A DNA stretch of 64,000 nucleotides from Anopheles merus (taxonomy: Eukaryota; Arthropoda; Insecta; Diptera; Culicidae). The stretch covers positions 5,745,501 through 5,809,500 of the forward strand of contig NC_054084.1 in assembly GCF_017562075.2 (NCBI RefSeq), written 5' to 3'. Below, one piece after another: positions 1 through 11,300 of this stretch; position 1 is the first letter of the stretch; each line of letters starts with the position of its first letter. Position numbers and translations under genes: made by a program. The notes beneath the pieces are model-generated. The model was not told the DNA's origin. It did not search any database and saw only the letters and a list, made by a program, of their open reading frames with translations.

Positions 1-111
1 CTGTTGGAAAAGGAGGAGGCCGCTGACCAGCGCAGACGCCCGTGACCCCGACCTGGTAGCGACAACCTCTCTCTCTCTCAAACTCTCTCTCGCTCTCTGA
101 CCAGTACCTAC
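1..111 (-). other. spir: short spire intron ending at the window edge
   Basis: The donor GTAGGT lies at 111-106. On the minus strand the first bases of the window read CCTCCTCCTTTTCCAACAG, a strong polypyrimidine tract and CAG acceptor whose last base is position 1, giving an intron of 111 bases. An alternative acceptor (GCTACCAG, near 55) would give an open frame with no resemblance to the Spire sequence expected after the WH2 helix, so the edge acceptor is preferred. The intron contains an imperfect GA/CT tract at about 67-97. Confidence 0.75.
67..97. repeat. CT/GA-rich tract
   Basis: Imperfect CT repeat inside the short spire intron, reading as GAGAG on the transcribed strand. Confidence 0.9.
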
Positions 112-242
112 CTGGAGCGGATATCCTCCATCAGGATTTCGTAGGGCGTCAGCTCGTACTCGATGGGCGCTCGTGAGAAGTTGATCTTTTTCAACCGTAC
201 GCCACGCCGCAGCTCATCGACGACCTGCATCCAAAAGCGGGC
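112..242 (-). CDS. spir: spire exon: end of KIND domain and start of first WH2 motif
   Basis: This exon encodes about 43 residues of Spire, a cytoplasmic actin nucleator that binds actin monomers through tandem WH2 motifs and the formin Cappuccino through its KIND domain. It opens with ARFWMQVVDELRRGVRLKK, the characteristic end of the Spire KIND domain, and closes with the helix YEILMEDIRSR, the start of the first WH2 motif. The acceptor is minus-strand CTCTTTTAG next to base 242, with a good branch-point match (TTTACTAATCC) about 25 bases upstream. The donor is CCAG|GTAGGT at 111-106. The exon starts in phase 0, directly continuing ...FNDW from the exon at 8156-8350. It ends two bases into a codon (AG), which fits the Arg or Ser expected there. 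The match to the Spire family is from memory of conserved motifs, not from a search, but motif and splice agreement make this a strong call. Confidence 0.95.
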
Positions 243-587
243 CTAAAAGAGTGTTGGTGAACATTGGATTAGTAAATGATAAATTAAACCACCTTTTTAT
301 CGATCCCCTCTTGTGTTTGCACACGTCCCCGAACGAAATAGAACAATAAAAAAATTATATCTATAAAAAGCAACATAACATATGACAAACTCGTGTGTGT
401 GAGACGTGTGACTGAATCTACCTCCCCCATTACAACACCGAATGACAACATCGGGGCACACAGCGTGTGCTCTGCCGTTGACAAAGTGGCGCCTAACCGC
501 AACCGGCCGCCGCACGCTCATGTTTCGTTCGGTAGCATACTTTTCTAGCGCGGAATGCGTAGCGAAACGCTCCATCACGATCGTACC

Positions 588-602
588 GCAGCAGCAGCAG
601 CA
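588..602. repeat. (GCA)5 trinucleotide tract
   Basis: Five perfect GCA units in the intron at 243-8155. Confidence 0.95.
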
Positions 603-1526
603 ACCGATCAACCACAAAACAACAAAAAGAGCCTTCACGAACGATGCTCGAGGGAGACAGGGAGACAGTGTGTATCAGAATTTATGGAATTTGTGATAGT
701 TATGAAACTCGGCTGTCGATGACAAATCGAAGGGATTTCGAACGGAAGGCAATTCCTACCCTGCCCGAACGTTGGCATAGCAGGGAAGGCACACGTTGAC
801 ACGAAGAATGGCTATGCGATTGTTGATTAGTTCGTTATTAATCGAGCCTAGTATCGATGGTTATCTTTTTTGTAGGACTTTTCGAAACATGCATAACACA
901 AAAGTTCAGTGAAACGAAACCAATTAACAAAAAAAGTTCAATTGTTTTGAAAGAACACAACTTCCTGCTCTTTATGTAGCAGCTACTTCACGTTCTGTCC
1001 ACGTATTTCGCAACCATAAATCTGCATGAATCATCAAACACTTAAATGACTCTCCAAACGTTTCCTTTCACGTGTTGCAAAACGCAAGCCACGCTCTACT
1101 GTTAAGCGGTGAAGCGACGTACTGCAGCGATCGAAGCAGCAAAACCCAGGCGTCATTTTCGTCGTTCGGTAAAGTGAATGTAATCTAGAACCTACCAAGC
1201 TGCCGGCCAGAAAACAAGCCACCCAAACCCTACATAGGGAGGGAGCGAACACATTCTTCATTTACGAGACGGGACGGTGCGCTCGGTCCGTAGAAGCTTA
1301 AAGCTTCTTCCGGGCCTTTTTTCGCTTTTTAGTTTAAGCCGCTTACGAAAATGCTAAAGGCGTCACACTTCTAAGCGACCGATAGCGCCCGTACACAGCA
1401 GCTGGTTGAATAAATGGCGCGATTCAGTATATTTCAGACGGTTTTACGTGGATAGACGCTCAGTAGCCAGCAGTCCGAGAGCTTCGGCCAGCGTCGAGCA
1501 GCCTTGAGATGATTATTTATTGCTTC

Positions 1527-1540
1527 AAAAAAAAAAAAAA
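1527..1540. repeat. A14 homopolymer
   Basis: Run of 14 A within the spire intron. No retroposon body or target-site duplication was recognised next to it. Confidence 0.95.
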
Positions 1541-2156
1541 GGTCCATGTCCATTTGGAAAGCGCGCCATTAAGGAAAGGTCGATAAAATGTCATAATCGG
1601 GTTTTGCCGGGAGGGGACTGTCTTTTAGCATAAGAATAGAACACCAGGATGTGATAATTATTGCAAAAAAAACGAAAAGCTCTCCAATTGACTCAGCCAC
1701 CTAGCGACAAACCATTCGATCAGCCGCACCACCACCAGGGCGCTGCTAGCTTCCGTCCCATTTCCGCAGAAGGTACCGCTTAATCCGGTGGTAATTCATT
1801 TATTTATTACCCATCATCCGGTGGCGTTCGAGATCAAAGCAGCTTCCGCAGCCCGCATGGCTCGATGGCACAAAGAACCGTTTTTTCGAGAGGTCGCAAG
1901 CCCTCCACTGCCATCATAATCCATCATTTCCCAGTCTGCTCGGGATTGTGCGCAAAACAAATGGTGCACATACCATACACGCACACACACACCAGAGCTG
2001 TGAGTGATCGACCTGCTTTTTCCGGTTGGAAGCAGGGGGTAAAATGGGGTGGAAATAGTTCACCTCTTTCCACCAGCGGATGAAGAGGATTTTCATCATG
2101 ATCATCATCACCCGGTCCCGCGCCATCATTTCTAGCCTAAGGTTGTCATTTTTTGT

Positions 2157-2170
2157 GCTGCTGCTGCTGT
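2157..2170. repeat. (GCT)n trinucleotide tract
   Basis: Four to five GCT units, intronic. Confidence 0.9.
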
Positions 2171-2775
2171 AAAGACGAGCAACTCGGGAAAAGCCTCACC
2201 AGGTGCAGCAATAAATCAACAGCCACTCTCGAGGAGCGGATTGAAAAACCCGGTTTAAATGCGCCTCGGGGTTCTGCTCAATCGTTAATTTCTGACGTTG
2301 CTGTTGCCTGTTGTAATGGGGGGAAGGAAATTGCAGTATCGAAGATGATAAATGACAAATCATGAGTGGGGAGATAAATCCAGCAAAGAAATAACACAGA
2401 TAAATCACGAATGTGATCAACAACTCAAAAATAGCTCAAATCAAGAGGGTTCAGAGCGAGGAAAGAAAAATGCTCAAACTACAGCGCTGCTCGCATATTT
2501 ACCGAAACAATGTAAAATAACAATTTGATTTTAAATTAAAACGCTCATACTTGCAGTGCCTGCCAAATTCTTTGATCGTCCGACTGCATTCGATCCGGTG
2601 ATGCATCGGTGAAGAAGCGTCGACATGGGTAGGATTATTCGATTCTCCGAGCAAGGGGAGTAAGAAATGATGATGAACAAACCACAAAAAAAGAAATAAA
2701 GTAACATCCCCAAAAAAAAAACCAAAAACACCCGCCATTGTGTTGACACATAGTTTGCAGTTCACAGTTTCCATC

Positions 2776-2830
2776 CATTTTGTCGATCAGTAGTCGATCA
2801 GTGTGCAGCAGCCGAAAGCCCGACGACCAA
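2776..2830 (+). promoter_or_regulatory. candidate plus-strand initiator with tandem GTCGATCAGT
   Basis: The 10-base word GTCGATCAGT occurs twice, at 2782-2791 and 2793-2802. Each copy contains an initiator-like TCAGT (A at 2789 and 2800). The following 250 bases are rich in A/C with CAGCAG, AAAACGCAGAC and AAACTCAAAACTCAAG runs, the composition often seen in dipteran 5' leaders. No TATA box is evident. The downstream transcript, if any, is unproven. Confidence 0.22.
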
Positions 2831-3393
2831 ACGTAAGCCAACGAGCGATTCGCAGCATTCCCGGGAAGAGGAAAGAAGCGTTGTTACTGTGTTGATTTCC
2901 GTAAATGTGTTAAAAACGCAGACAAAAAAACGAAAACAAACTCAAAACTCAAGCGCGGCTTGATTTTTAACGATCGTCACCGCGTCGCGGGCAGACAAGC
3001 AGCGACCACGTATCGACAGCATCGAAACCAGCGGCCAGTTGAGGACCGCGCCGCCCAACACAACCGGAGGAAAAGGAAAGAAAAATGTATTATTCGAAGA
3101 TTAATTAAAGTACATTCTTTCGCATCGTGTTGTGTACCCCATTTCGTCCGGCACCTTATCGTTCGGTCAATTCGGTGCATTAACGGAAGAGCTGCACAGA
3201 TCTACCGTCTGCGTGTAGTTTGTTTGTTTTTTTCTGTTCACTACCTTTCGCGTGCGTCGTTATCGTATCGCGCACGGTGGAAAAACGAGATATCGACCGG
3301 TGGTGTTGCATCGCGACTGTTGCACTGCGCTGGGAATGTGCAGACGGGAAATCGGGAAACATTTCTTTTCGATTCCGCCCGTCCGGTACAAAC

Positions 3394-3395
<2 letters not shown>

Positions 3396-3487
<92 letters not shown>
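3396..3487. repeat. (AC)46 microsatellite
   Basis: A perfect, uninterrupted AC dinucleotide tract of 92 bases. It is the longest simple repeat in the window and probably highly polymorphic. It is stop-free in every frame, so it inflates several spurious ORFs that cross it on both strands. Confidence 0.99.
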
Positions 3488-3491
<4 letters not shown>

Positions 3492-6282
3492 ACTGAAATG
3501 CAAGTGGTGAATGCCGTTACCGCTCGCTTGGCAGCATGTTTGTAGCAGCTCCGTTTTCGGTGGAGTTTGTTTCTGTTTTTTTCTTGCTGTATTTTAGTGC
3601 ATTTTATATCTGCTGTACCGAACACGTTTCCCGTAGAAAGCACCAACTTCAGTTTTGTGCGTTGTTTTCTTGCAATGAGTGTATTTTCCTCCCGCTCCCC
3701 AGATTCCTGCCTTCCAATGCAGCCAGGGGAAAAGAAACAAAGTCCTTTAATTACCGGATGCAACGGTGCAGCGTGGTGCACACGCTCAATGCAAAATGGA
3801 ACCTGACTTTCACCTTCACCCGCGTTCAAAACAATGAAGACGAACAGGTGTGAGTGTGCATGCGTGTGCACGGTGGAAGCTGTGACTAGGGGATGACAGA
3901 CAGCAGACTTCTTGCGTTCGCTGATTGCCTTTATGCAACACGCCTTACGCGCTCCAGTCGTATCCTGAACCGCCGGGACGGACAGAAGAATAGAGCCATC
4001 ACCCCGCATTTTGCACAACGAAACGGAACGGATCCGGAGCAGTCTGGCCGGCACACCGGGGCCGCAGACACAGCTCCACTGTGGACGTGTAGGATATGAA
4101 CGAAGGAAGAAAAAAACGTCCTTTGGAATGTAATTGCAACGAATGGGCAAGATTGGCAACCAGAATCCTTTTTCCTTTTCCACTGTCGTCTGCTCCCATT
4201 TACGGGAGAGAAGTAAAAAAAAAACATTGGCTTCGAACCAAAGCATTGCTCCAACGCCAACGTTCAACAAACTCGGACGGAACGAAAGGAAATGGAAAGT
4301 ATAAAATGAATTGAGTGTACTGTATTTTTTTTGCTCACCAATCAGCATGACACATTCATTTTCGTTCAAAAGAGCTTAATTTATGCCAGCTTCAGGGCTG
4401 GTCAGCTGTCAACGTTACTGTTTTCGTTTTTTTTTGCACTTGCATTGCAACTATTCGGAAGCTCAAACGCACGGTGAGGTTCGTCTGTTGTCCGTGCGTT
4501 GAAATCGTTTGATTTAAAGCGTTCATTTGTAGCACACCTGCAAAAAACCTGCGCACAAGCAAAAGCAAGCACAATTGTTTGTCATACTTTTAAATGAGCA
4601 GCAAAAGCGTATTGGACAGATTGCATTCCAAAATCAATCCTTGTTATTCTAGGCGGCTTTTTAAACTACATTCAAATACCTTACCCAAAGCATGCGCAAA
4701 GCAGCATTATAGACAGGGCGCCCATTGAACTGCACAGTTCAGACCTCATTTGCTTTCGAAAGCCATCCTCGAGCATAAAACACTGATGCTCCAGTAGCAC
4801 CCTTGCCAAGTGGATTTCAACGAGCGACAAACGACGGACCGCACACGAATCCCGGGGTACAACTGGGTACAAAAACACAACCAAAATCACCACAATCATT
4901 GTAGTGACGCTTTCCACGGTAATTGAGCATAATTCTGGTCAAACTGGGGTGCGTTTCAGACAAACGGCTGCGGCTTGCCAGTACCACTTTCACGGCACAC
5001 GGCCAAACGGTCGGCGCACGCCCTGCCGGTTTTGTGAACTAGGAAGACAGGAAATGGTTAGGAAAATTGGTCCCTTAATTGCTACTCCACTTCACCCCGA
5101 CAAGTGAAGGCTTACTGGAGCATCTGCAAATAAGCGCAACACACACACACAAATGGCAGTAGCTGCTGTGTGGCTGCCGTGTGTCGTACTGTGCTCTTTT
5201 TATCGTGCGATGATCAAATGGGGGTATACTCTGTGAGGCGAAGCGATGCTCCTGACCTTATGATGAATTTATGGTTAGTAGGATGCTTTCTTCACATCGA
5301 ATCATCGCGCGCATAGACCTTCAAAAGGTTGACCTCAAATGCAATGCAAGCATCACTCACGCGGGAGATGAGGTGGTAAACTAAATTAGCCTCATTATAC
5401 TATCCTTCGCAGCGAGAGCAAAGCTATTTGCATTTGGTACATTTCACCATTTGACTCTCTTTGCTACTCTTTGCTCATGCACACAAACTCTGGAATGACA
5501 ATTAAAATATGTCAAACTCTTTTCACAGCCACGTTTTAAGCATGCGTGACATAAAAATTATGACTGAACCAACCATTCCCATGCGGCTATCGTTTCTTTT
5601 CTATTATCTGCTGAATTATTCAACTGTTAGTTGATGAATTTTGGAACCTTTCTCTCTGCTCTGCTATCCAGTCCAATCTCATCAGTACCCCTCCCCATCG
5701 TCACACATTTGTTCGAACGTTGTAAAAGCGCAAGGGACGATATAATTTTACGATTTCTGGACACCCCGAGCAAGATGAATTGATGTTCACGCCACGACGC
5801 TTGTGACGGTTTTGTGTGTGCCCTGTGCTCCGGTTGGCATAATTTTGATATGCTCCAATGATCACGCCACACAGTGCCGTACCCAGTCACCAGAGGGAAC
5901 GCAGACAGGAGAGGAAAGGTATATTTGCATGATGGGGATATTTTTACACACTGGCGATTGGTGAACATCAGTTCCGTTCGCCCAGATTACCATTTTTTCT
6001 TGTTTCGATTTGCGCTATCTTTGTGTCGTGTTTCTTTTTTATTTACCTCCCAGCCATGGAAATGATCGCACGTCGGTCGGTATTGCCATTTTTTTCGATA
6101 AAGTTGTGTGTTTCGACATTCCCGATCACTGTAAAATCACCACCAACAGTGACTAAAACGCAATCAAAATTTAGTAATATATTTTTATGAAGTCCAATGT
6201 TTATGAGTTTTTCACATCCACATGCTACAGAGGCTTGGGTCCGGATTCGTGCCGTACCAAAAGTACAACAAAAGGAACCACA

Positions 6283-6309
6283 ACACACACAAACACACAC
6301 ACACACACA
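6283..6309. repeat. interrupted (AC)n tract
   Basis: About 27 bases of AC repeat with one AAAC interruption, intronic. Confidence 0.95.
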
Positions 6310-7163
6310 TTCAGCCTCCGTGTGTAAGGGTGGAATTTTAAATAAGGACTCACGTAATGAGCGAGTCTCATTTCACTCCGGCCAAATATCGTTTCATATT
6401 TGGCCCCTTTCGCATTGTCATACATTTTCAACTAGATTCTTTCACTAGCCACCGTAAGCCGAAAAGAAAGATCTGCCACTGCACGAACCGAACCCGCTTC
6501 CCCGTCTGGTAAAGCACAACCGATTTTGTCCGCACGAAATGCACGGTGTTTCGGCATTGTGAATATTCACAAAAGCATCCGACAGACCGGCGCGTCCGGC
6601 GTTTGGGGGCGCACCATTTTCCCGGGCGGCCTTTCGCGAAGTGTGCGTTACTGCACGCACACACAGTTTACCACATCGAGATTTTGCACCGATGCGGAAA
6701 CAAGGGTGCCAACAGAGGGTCTAGGGTTGTGTTGCTCTGTTATTTTATTTTCATGCTTCGCTGCCAGCTGATTGGTGGTGTTTGTTTGGCAAACGTTACC
6801 TAACCATTTCTCCGAATATTATGTCATGTCGGTTGCGTTTTTTTAGTAAAAGTGACTACAAAATATTAGAGCAAAACTTAATAAGCTGCCTGCTGGAAGG
6901 AAACCGTTCCCTTTCATGTGCACCGACGCCCCGACTTAATCATACATTGGACAGCAATTAAGCTTCGTGTTTACACTTAGTCAAATGAGCATGGTTGTGT
7001 TTACGAAACAATTAAACTAAATGCACATTCATTTTCTCTGACCAGTGCACTCACCTTCCAGTTCATTCTGTTCATCAATCATCATTGCCATTGCAGGACT
7101 TATGCAGGTTTGAGATGATTTTATCTTGTGACTTATATGACGATTGCTAGATCGCTTGCAATC

Positions 7164-7180
7164 AGAGAGAGAGAGAGAGA
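7164..7180. repeat. (AG)8 tract
   Basis: Perfect AG repeat of 17 bases, intronic. Confidence 0.95.
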
Positions 7181-8155
7181 TCGACACAGCCCATTTGCAT
7201 GCACAATCACAGAAAAGAAGCAACGAAACTAATTATTCCACTATCACTGCACACAGCAATCGTAATCGCAATGAAAGCAAGGCAACCAACGATCCCTTAA
7301 TCATCGCCCTTCGCGTTTCAATCAACCGTTTGTGGCTGGCAAGGCGCTGAACAGAACACGCAGCAATTAAATTAATTGAATTAAATTAAAATCATTCCAA
7401 ACAAACCAATAGGCACAACAACGCTCAACTGGCTGGAATAGAGCAAAGCATCGAAGTAAAAACACAGTTCACCTCTGTAATCAAATGATTTCGCTGGCTG
7501 TGTTTCGTACTTAAACATTTCCCAAGCGTTCGACCCATAAGTGTGCGGCACTGCCGAGTAGAAAAGATCTTTGCTAGAAAAGACATCAATCGTCGGCGTA
7601 AACAACATGCAGAAGGGTTGTAAAGTTTCTGCCAAAAGTAAGGTAATTGCTCATTTTTCATTTCCATTTCCATACGCTCCACAGCCCCCTCCCGGCTGCA
7701 AAATGTCTTCCTTTGAACGTCTCATTACACACACCGACAGCTCGGGCGCTCACTTTCTCGGGCTCAATTTGATTGATAATTCAATAAAAGCTGTACCTTT
7801 TTCCGTGCGGTAAGTACAGCTCGTTAGGAAATTTGTGAGGAAATAGGATGATTGAGCTGCCTTGTTTGGCTGTGTGGAAATTGCAAAAACATGCAGAGCA
7901 ATGTTGCAATTTATCCAAATTATCCCCCTTGAGATTTTAATGTGTAACAGTTTGCGAACTTGGCCAACTGCAATTTATCAGTAAAGATACTGTGCGAAAT
8001 TTAAGTACGGTTAGTTCAACACTTTCACGAAAATTATACCATAATATTGGTGCAAGTTTTTAATAATTAAAATCATTCGAAGGGCAGTTCCTAAATTATA
8101 GGAATGCAACACTGTTCGCTGAAGAAATCTAGAAGGAAAGCCAACTGTAACTCAC

Positions 8156-8350
8156 CCAATCGTTGAAGTGGATCTTCTCCAGCTCCTTGCCGGTCGTTTC
8201 CGCCTGGGCCTTTAACCGCAGGACCTCCGCTTCGCCCTGACATACCCGTTGTAGGAACGTGCGCAGCTCCAGTGTTTCCGTTACAAGCGCCCGACACACG
8301 GCCCGATAGTGATCTTCCGGCTTCGAGGGTGATACACGCGATGAGCAGTA
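8156..8350 (-). CDS. spir: spire exon: central and C-terminal KIND domain
   Basis: This 195-base exon of exactly 65 codons encodes the middle of the Spire KIND domain (kinase non-catalytic C-lobe fold), the surface that docks the C-terminal tail of the formin Cappuccino. The key segment is DHYRAVCRALVTETLELRTF, which closely resembles the DHYQAVCRALFAETMELRTF-type segment of animal Spire proteins. It is followed by a Lys/Glu-rich helix (residues about 40-58) and ends in FNDW, which joins in phase 0 to ARFWMQ of the next exon to rebuild the FxDWARFW signature. The acceptor is GCTTGCAG with a long T/C tract and a CTGAC branch-point candidate on the minus strand at about 8362-8390. The donor is TGG|GTGAGT. 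The exon is in frame at both ends (phase 0/0), so skipping it would keep the frame but remove the core of KIND. No stop or frameshift is visible. Confidence 0.95.
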
Positions 8351-11300
8351 CTGCAAGCAGAGAGTCAGCCACGACATACAAAAAGAAGAAGAAAAAAACA
8401 AAAGCGTGAGAAATGATGATGAAAGTGACGTGGTCGTAAAGATTCAAAATAGAACCAAACTCGTTAAACGAGTAAGAGATGAAATGAAACTATAATGATA
8501 AAAAACGGAGCCGTTTATTGCGGAAGAAGGTATTGATTTCAAGCCTCATTAAGACAGTACGGTAAACTACCAAAACTGCCCTCCACCGTCGACGCTTTGC
8601 ACTTTTAAAGTGCATCAGAGTTAAAAGCGACAGGAAACACCTTTTAATGAACTCTACACTTCCGCCACTTGCTCGTAAAGAAAGCTCATCTGTATGTCAA
8701 GAGCTCGTCATCCTGTGGACAATATTTGCAACCACCTATGCCCCCCTCCGCACAGCGCACTGGCAAGGGCGACCGTGGGTAAAACGTACAAAAAAACCTG
8801 CTGACAATTAACAGCGACAGCAATTTCATGGCATGCGTACGCTTTATGCACTAAAATGCACCGGCACGCAGGTCATTACAACTACCGGACTCTCTTATCT
8901 TGTGTCACATCCATCGTTTCGTTTCCTCCAGTTTTATTATGCTTTAAATCGAAAGTGTAAACTAAAGCAACAACAAAAAAACAAAACAGGCCCTCAAAAT
9001 GCATTGCCCTTGTATGCACGTTTTCATGCACGTTGTATGGAAAACTGTCCCTTTTCTCTTTACTGCTTCGGTATCAGAGCGATACCTATTTTACTTCCTT
9101 TCACCTCGCTGCATGAAAAGGTAATAAGAAACCCACCCTCCCACTGAGGTAGCTCGTTTTAACGCATGTCACACACAGGGTGGTCACCACACATCATGCG
9201 CTGCCGCACTTAGAAACATGATCTTTTCCTCTTTCCTGCTAGTTTCCCCTCTGTTTTTTTTTAAAGCCACACTAAAAGTGACAAAATCCTGCTCCAATCT
9301 CAAAACACATGCTCCTCGTCTAATCCAACGATAAATGTACACAAAAATACACACAAACACATATAGACATTGTCGTCCCAGTGCCCCAGAGAAGGTTTGG
9401 GAGAGATTATGGCGCTTTCATTCTCATTGGTGACCCTTTCGAAAAAGACGTTATTGTAGTCGGAAAATTAGCCTTAACGACTCCATTTTACGACGCCTTT
9501 CCGTTCACAGTGCATCGTGTCGCGCCTAACCTTGGTGTGGCCTTCCTAATGCCCAACAGACCAACCGAACAAAGTAAGTCAACTGCAACCATCATCAGCG
9601 GCGGCAGCTTTTTAGCACTCTACACTTTCTTTGGCTTTTCTCTTGGGGTGAAGATTTTGGAGGATTAAATAGCACCCACGAGGTGATTGGGAGGCTCGCG
9701 ATAAGACGCTCCTCAAGTGGATGTCCCCATCAGCAGCATCATGTTGGTGGTGTGGTTGTGGGTTTTGAAAGCATTCCCTTTACACCTTCATCCCTACTGC
9801 GATTTAAAGTAGGTTATGGCTTATTCTTTCCCTAACCACGAGTTCGGCGCGTGAGGATGCACTTATCGCATATCGGTGGTAAAATATTTAATACCTCTGT
9901 AATTGCTACCCAAAACGGATCACATGTAATGCATGCTATGGTTTAGTTCGTGCCTTTCCAGCTGCAGCTGAGTCGTGAAACTGGAATAAAATTTGTTTTG
10001 ATAAGAAGCATTACTTGGGGATCACATTACACTTCCCTTACTCCGCCGGTCATTCGGTTTCGGAAAGTGAAAACGATTCCCGGGGGTGCAAAAGCATCCA
10101 CAAGATTTCCATCGCACTGTTTTCGGCCGTATTTCATTACCAAGGGCAACGGGACACACAACAACCAAATCCAAAGGCAAGACCAAAACCTCCCTGTCGT
10201 GGAGGAAATGGCGGGAGAAGATGATAATGAAAACGGCGTGGAAAATAAGCTGCATTAACGAGCGCATTAAAATGCATCTGAAACGGAACCTAATTTTGGC
10301 TGCAAACGAGCTATTAAAAATTATACCCCTGTGGCCCGCTGGAGGGTGATGTTTGTGGCTTTCTTACTTCTTTTTTGTTGTTGTTGTTTTGTTTCTTAAA
10401 GTAGAGTCTGAGAACGATCGTTGCACATTATTTTTAGCCACCGATGCATGTTGTGGTTGCAGCAGTATTGACTCGGCCCCTGATTACGTTTCCAGCCTGC
10501 ATATCAAGTTTCTGCGCAATAAAACGACAATTACGAACGACACACGCACCGCAGCCGAAAGTAGTTTTCCCGAAATAAAGCAATAAACATTACCTGCTCA
10601 TAAAACGAGAGCCTCTTCTCTGCTTCTCGGGATGCCCTTCCAAAATGTAGCAATATTTAAAACAACATCGCACACACTACTCCTCTCCCATTCGGTGATG
10701 GTATCGAATATTTTACGCAACAATCATAAAATCGAATCGCCACACAACCTTGGGCGCGGGTATTAAATTTCCATAACCCAAACCTGTGCAATGTACGCAG
10801 GGAACTGTAATGAAGGATGGGATGTGGGGAAACCCTGGGTAAACGATGCAATTTATTTATCGCTTCACTGCTGCCGCAGCGCTAGTCTAAAACAAAGCCC
10901 CCGAAAAATCAACAACCGGGAGAGCGAAACCCTTTCCCTGCATCGACCATAAGGCGATATAAAATATTATGCTATATTTCGATATGGTCAATCAGCAGGG
11001 GCATGATGTTCCCGGTCAGCATGTGCCTTTGCCCCTCGATGACCCAATTTTTCTACCGGCCCAATGTGAATGGGACGTGATGATTGTGTGGAGTGTGGAT
11101 GTTTGCCGTTTAGGGAAGGGTCTGAGGCAACCCCACATTCTACGATTGCACACATTATCGCCACTTCTTACCCGAACGTAACGCAGAGAGGCTCAAGGCC
11201 GTTTCTCCCACGGGGCCATCAAAATTTATTGCACTCTTTCGACCCGGTCCCAGCCCCGCGATTGAACTGCGTAAATGGGTTGGTTTTCGTTTTAAATATT

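Larger units (their letters stand above)
243..8155 (-). other. spir: spire intron, 7.9 kb
   Basis: The intron runs from donor GTGAGT (8155) to acceptor CTCTTTTAG (243). It contains the largest microsatellite of the window at 3396-3487, shorter CA, GA, CAG and polyA tracts, a plus-strand leader-like region at about 2780-3500, and a plus-strand exon-like segment at 7685-7809. No other protein family was recognised. Long frames here, such as those crossing the CA repeat, are explained by the stop-free repeat itself. Confidence 0.85.

Noticed and set aside
2960..3496. 178-codon plus-strand frame ending in poly Thr-His
   Set aside because: The C-terminal third is translation of the CA repeat, and the rest is Arg-rich with no recognisable domain. 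More likely leader or intronic sequence.
3260..4369. 369-codon minus-strand frame, the longest in the window
   Set aside because: It runs through the 92-base GT/CA repeat, which has no stops, and its flanks show no domain, splice support or coding-like composition. Treated as a chance ORF.
10353..10586. Plus-strand frame with a hydrophobic start, followed by AATAAA
   Set aside because: The hydrophobic run is a translation of a T-rich TTG repeat, and the nearest ATG is in another frame and stops early.
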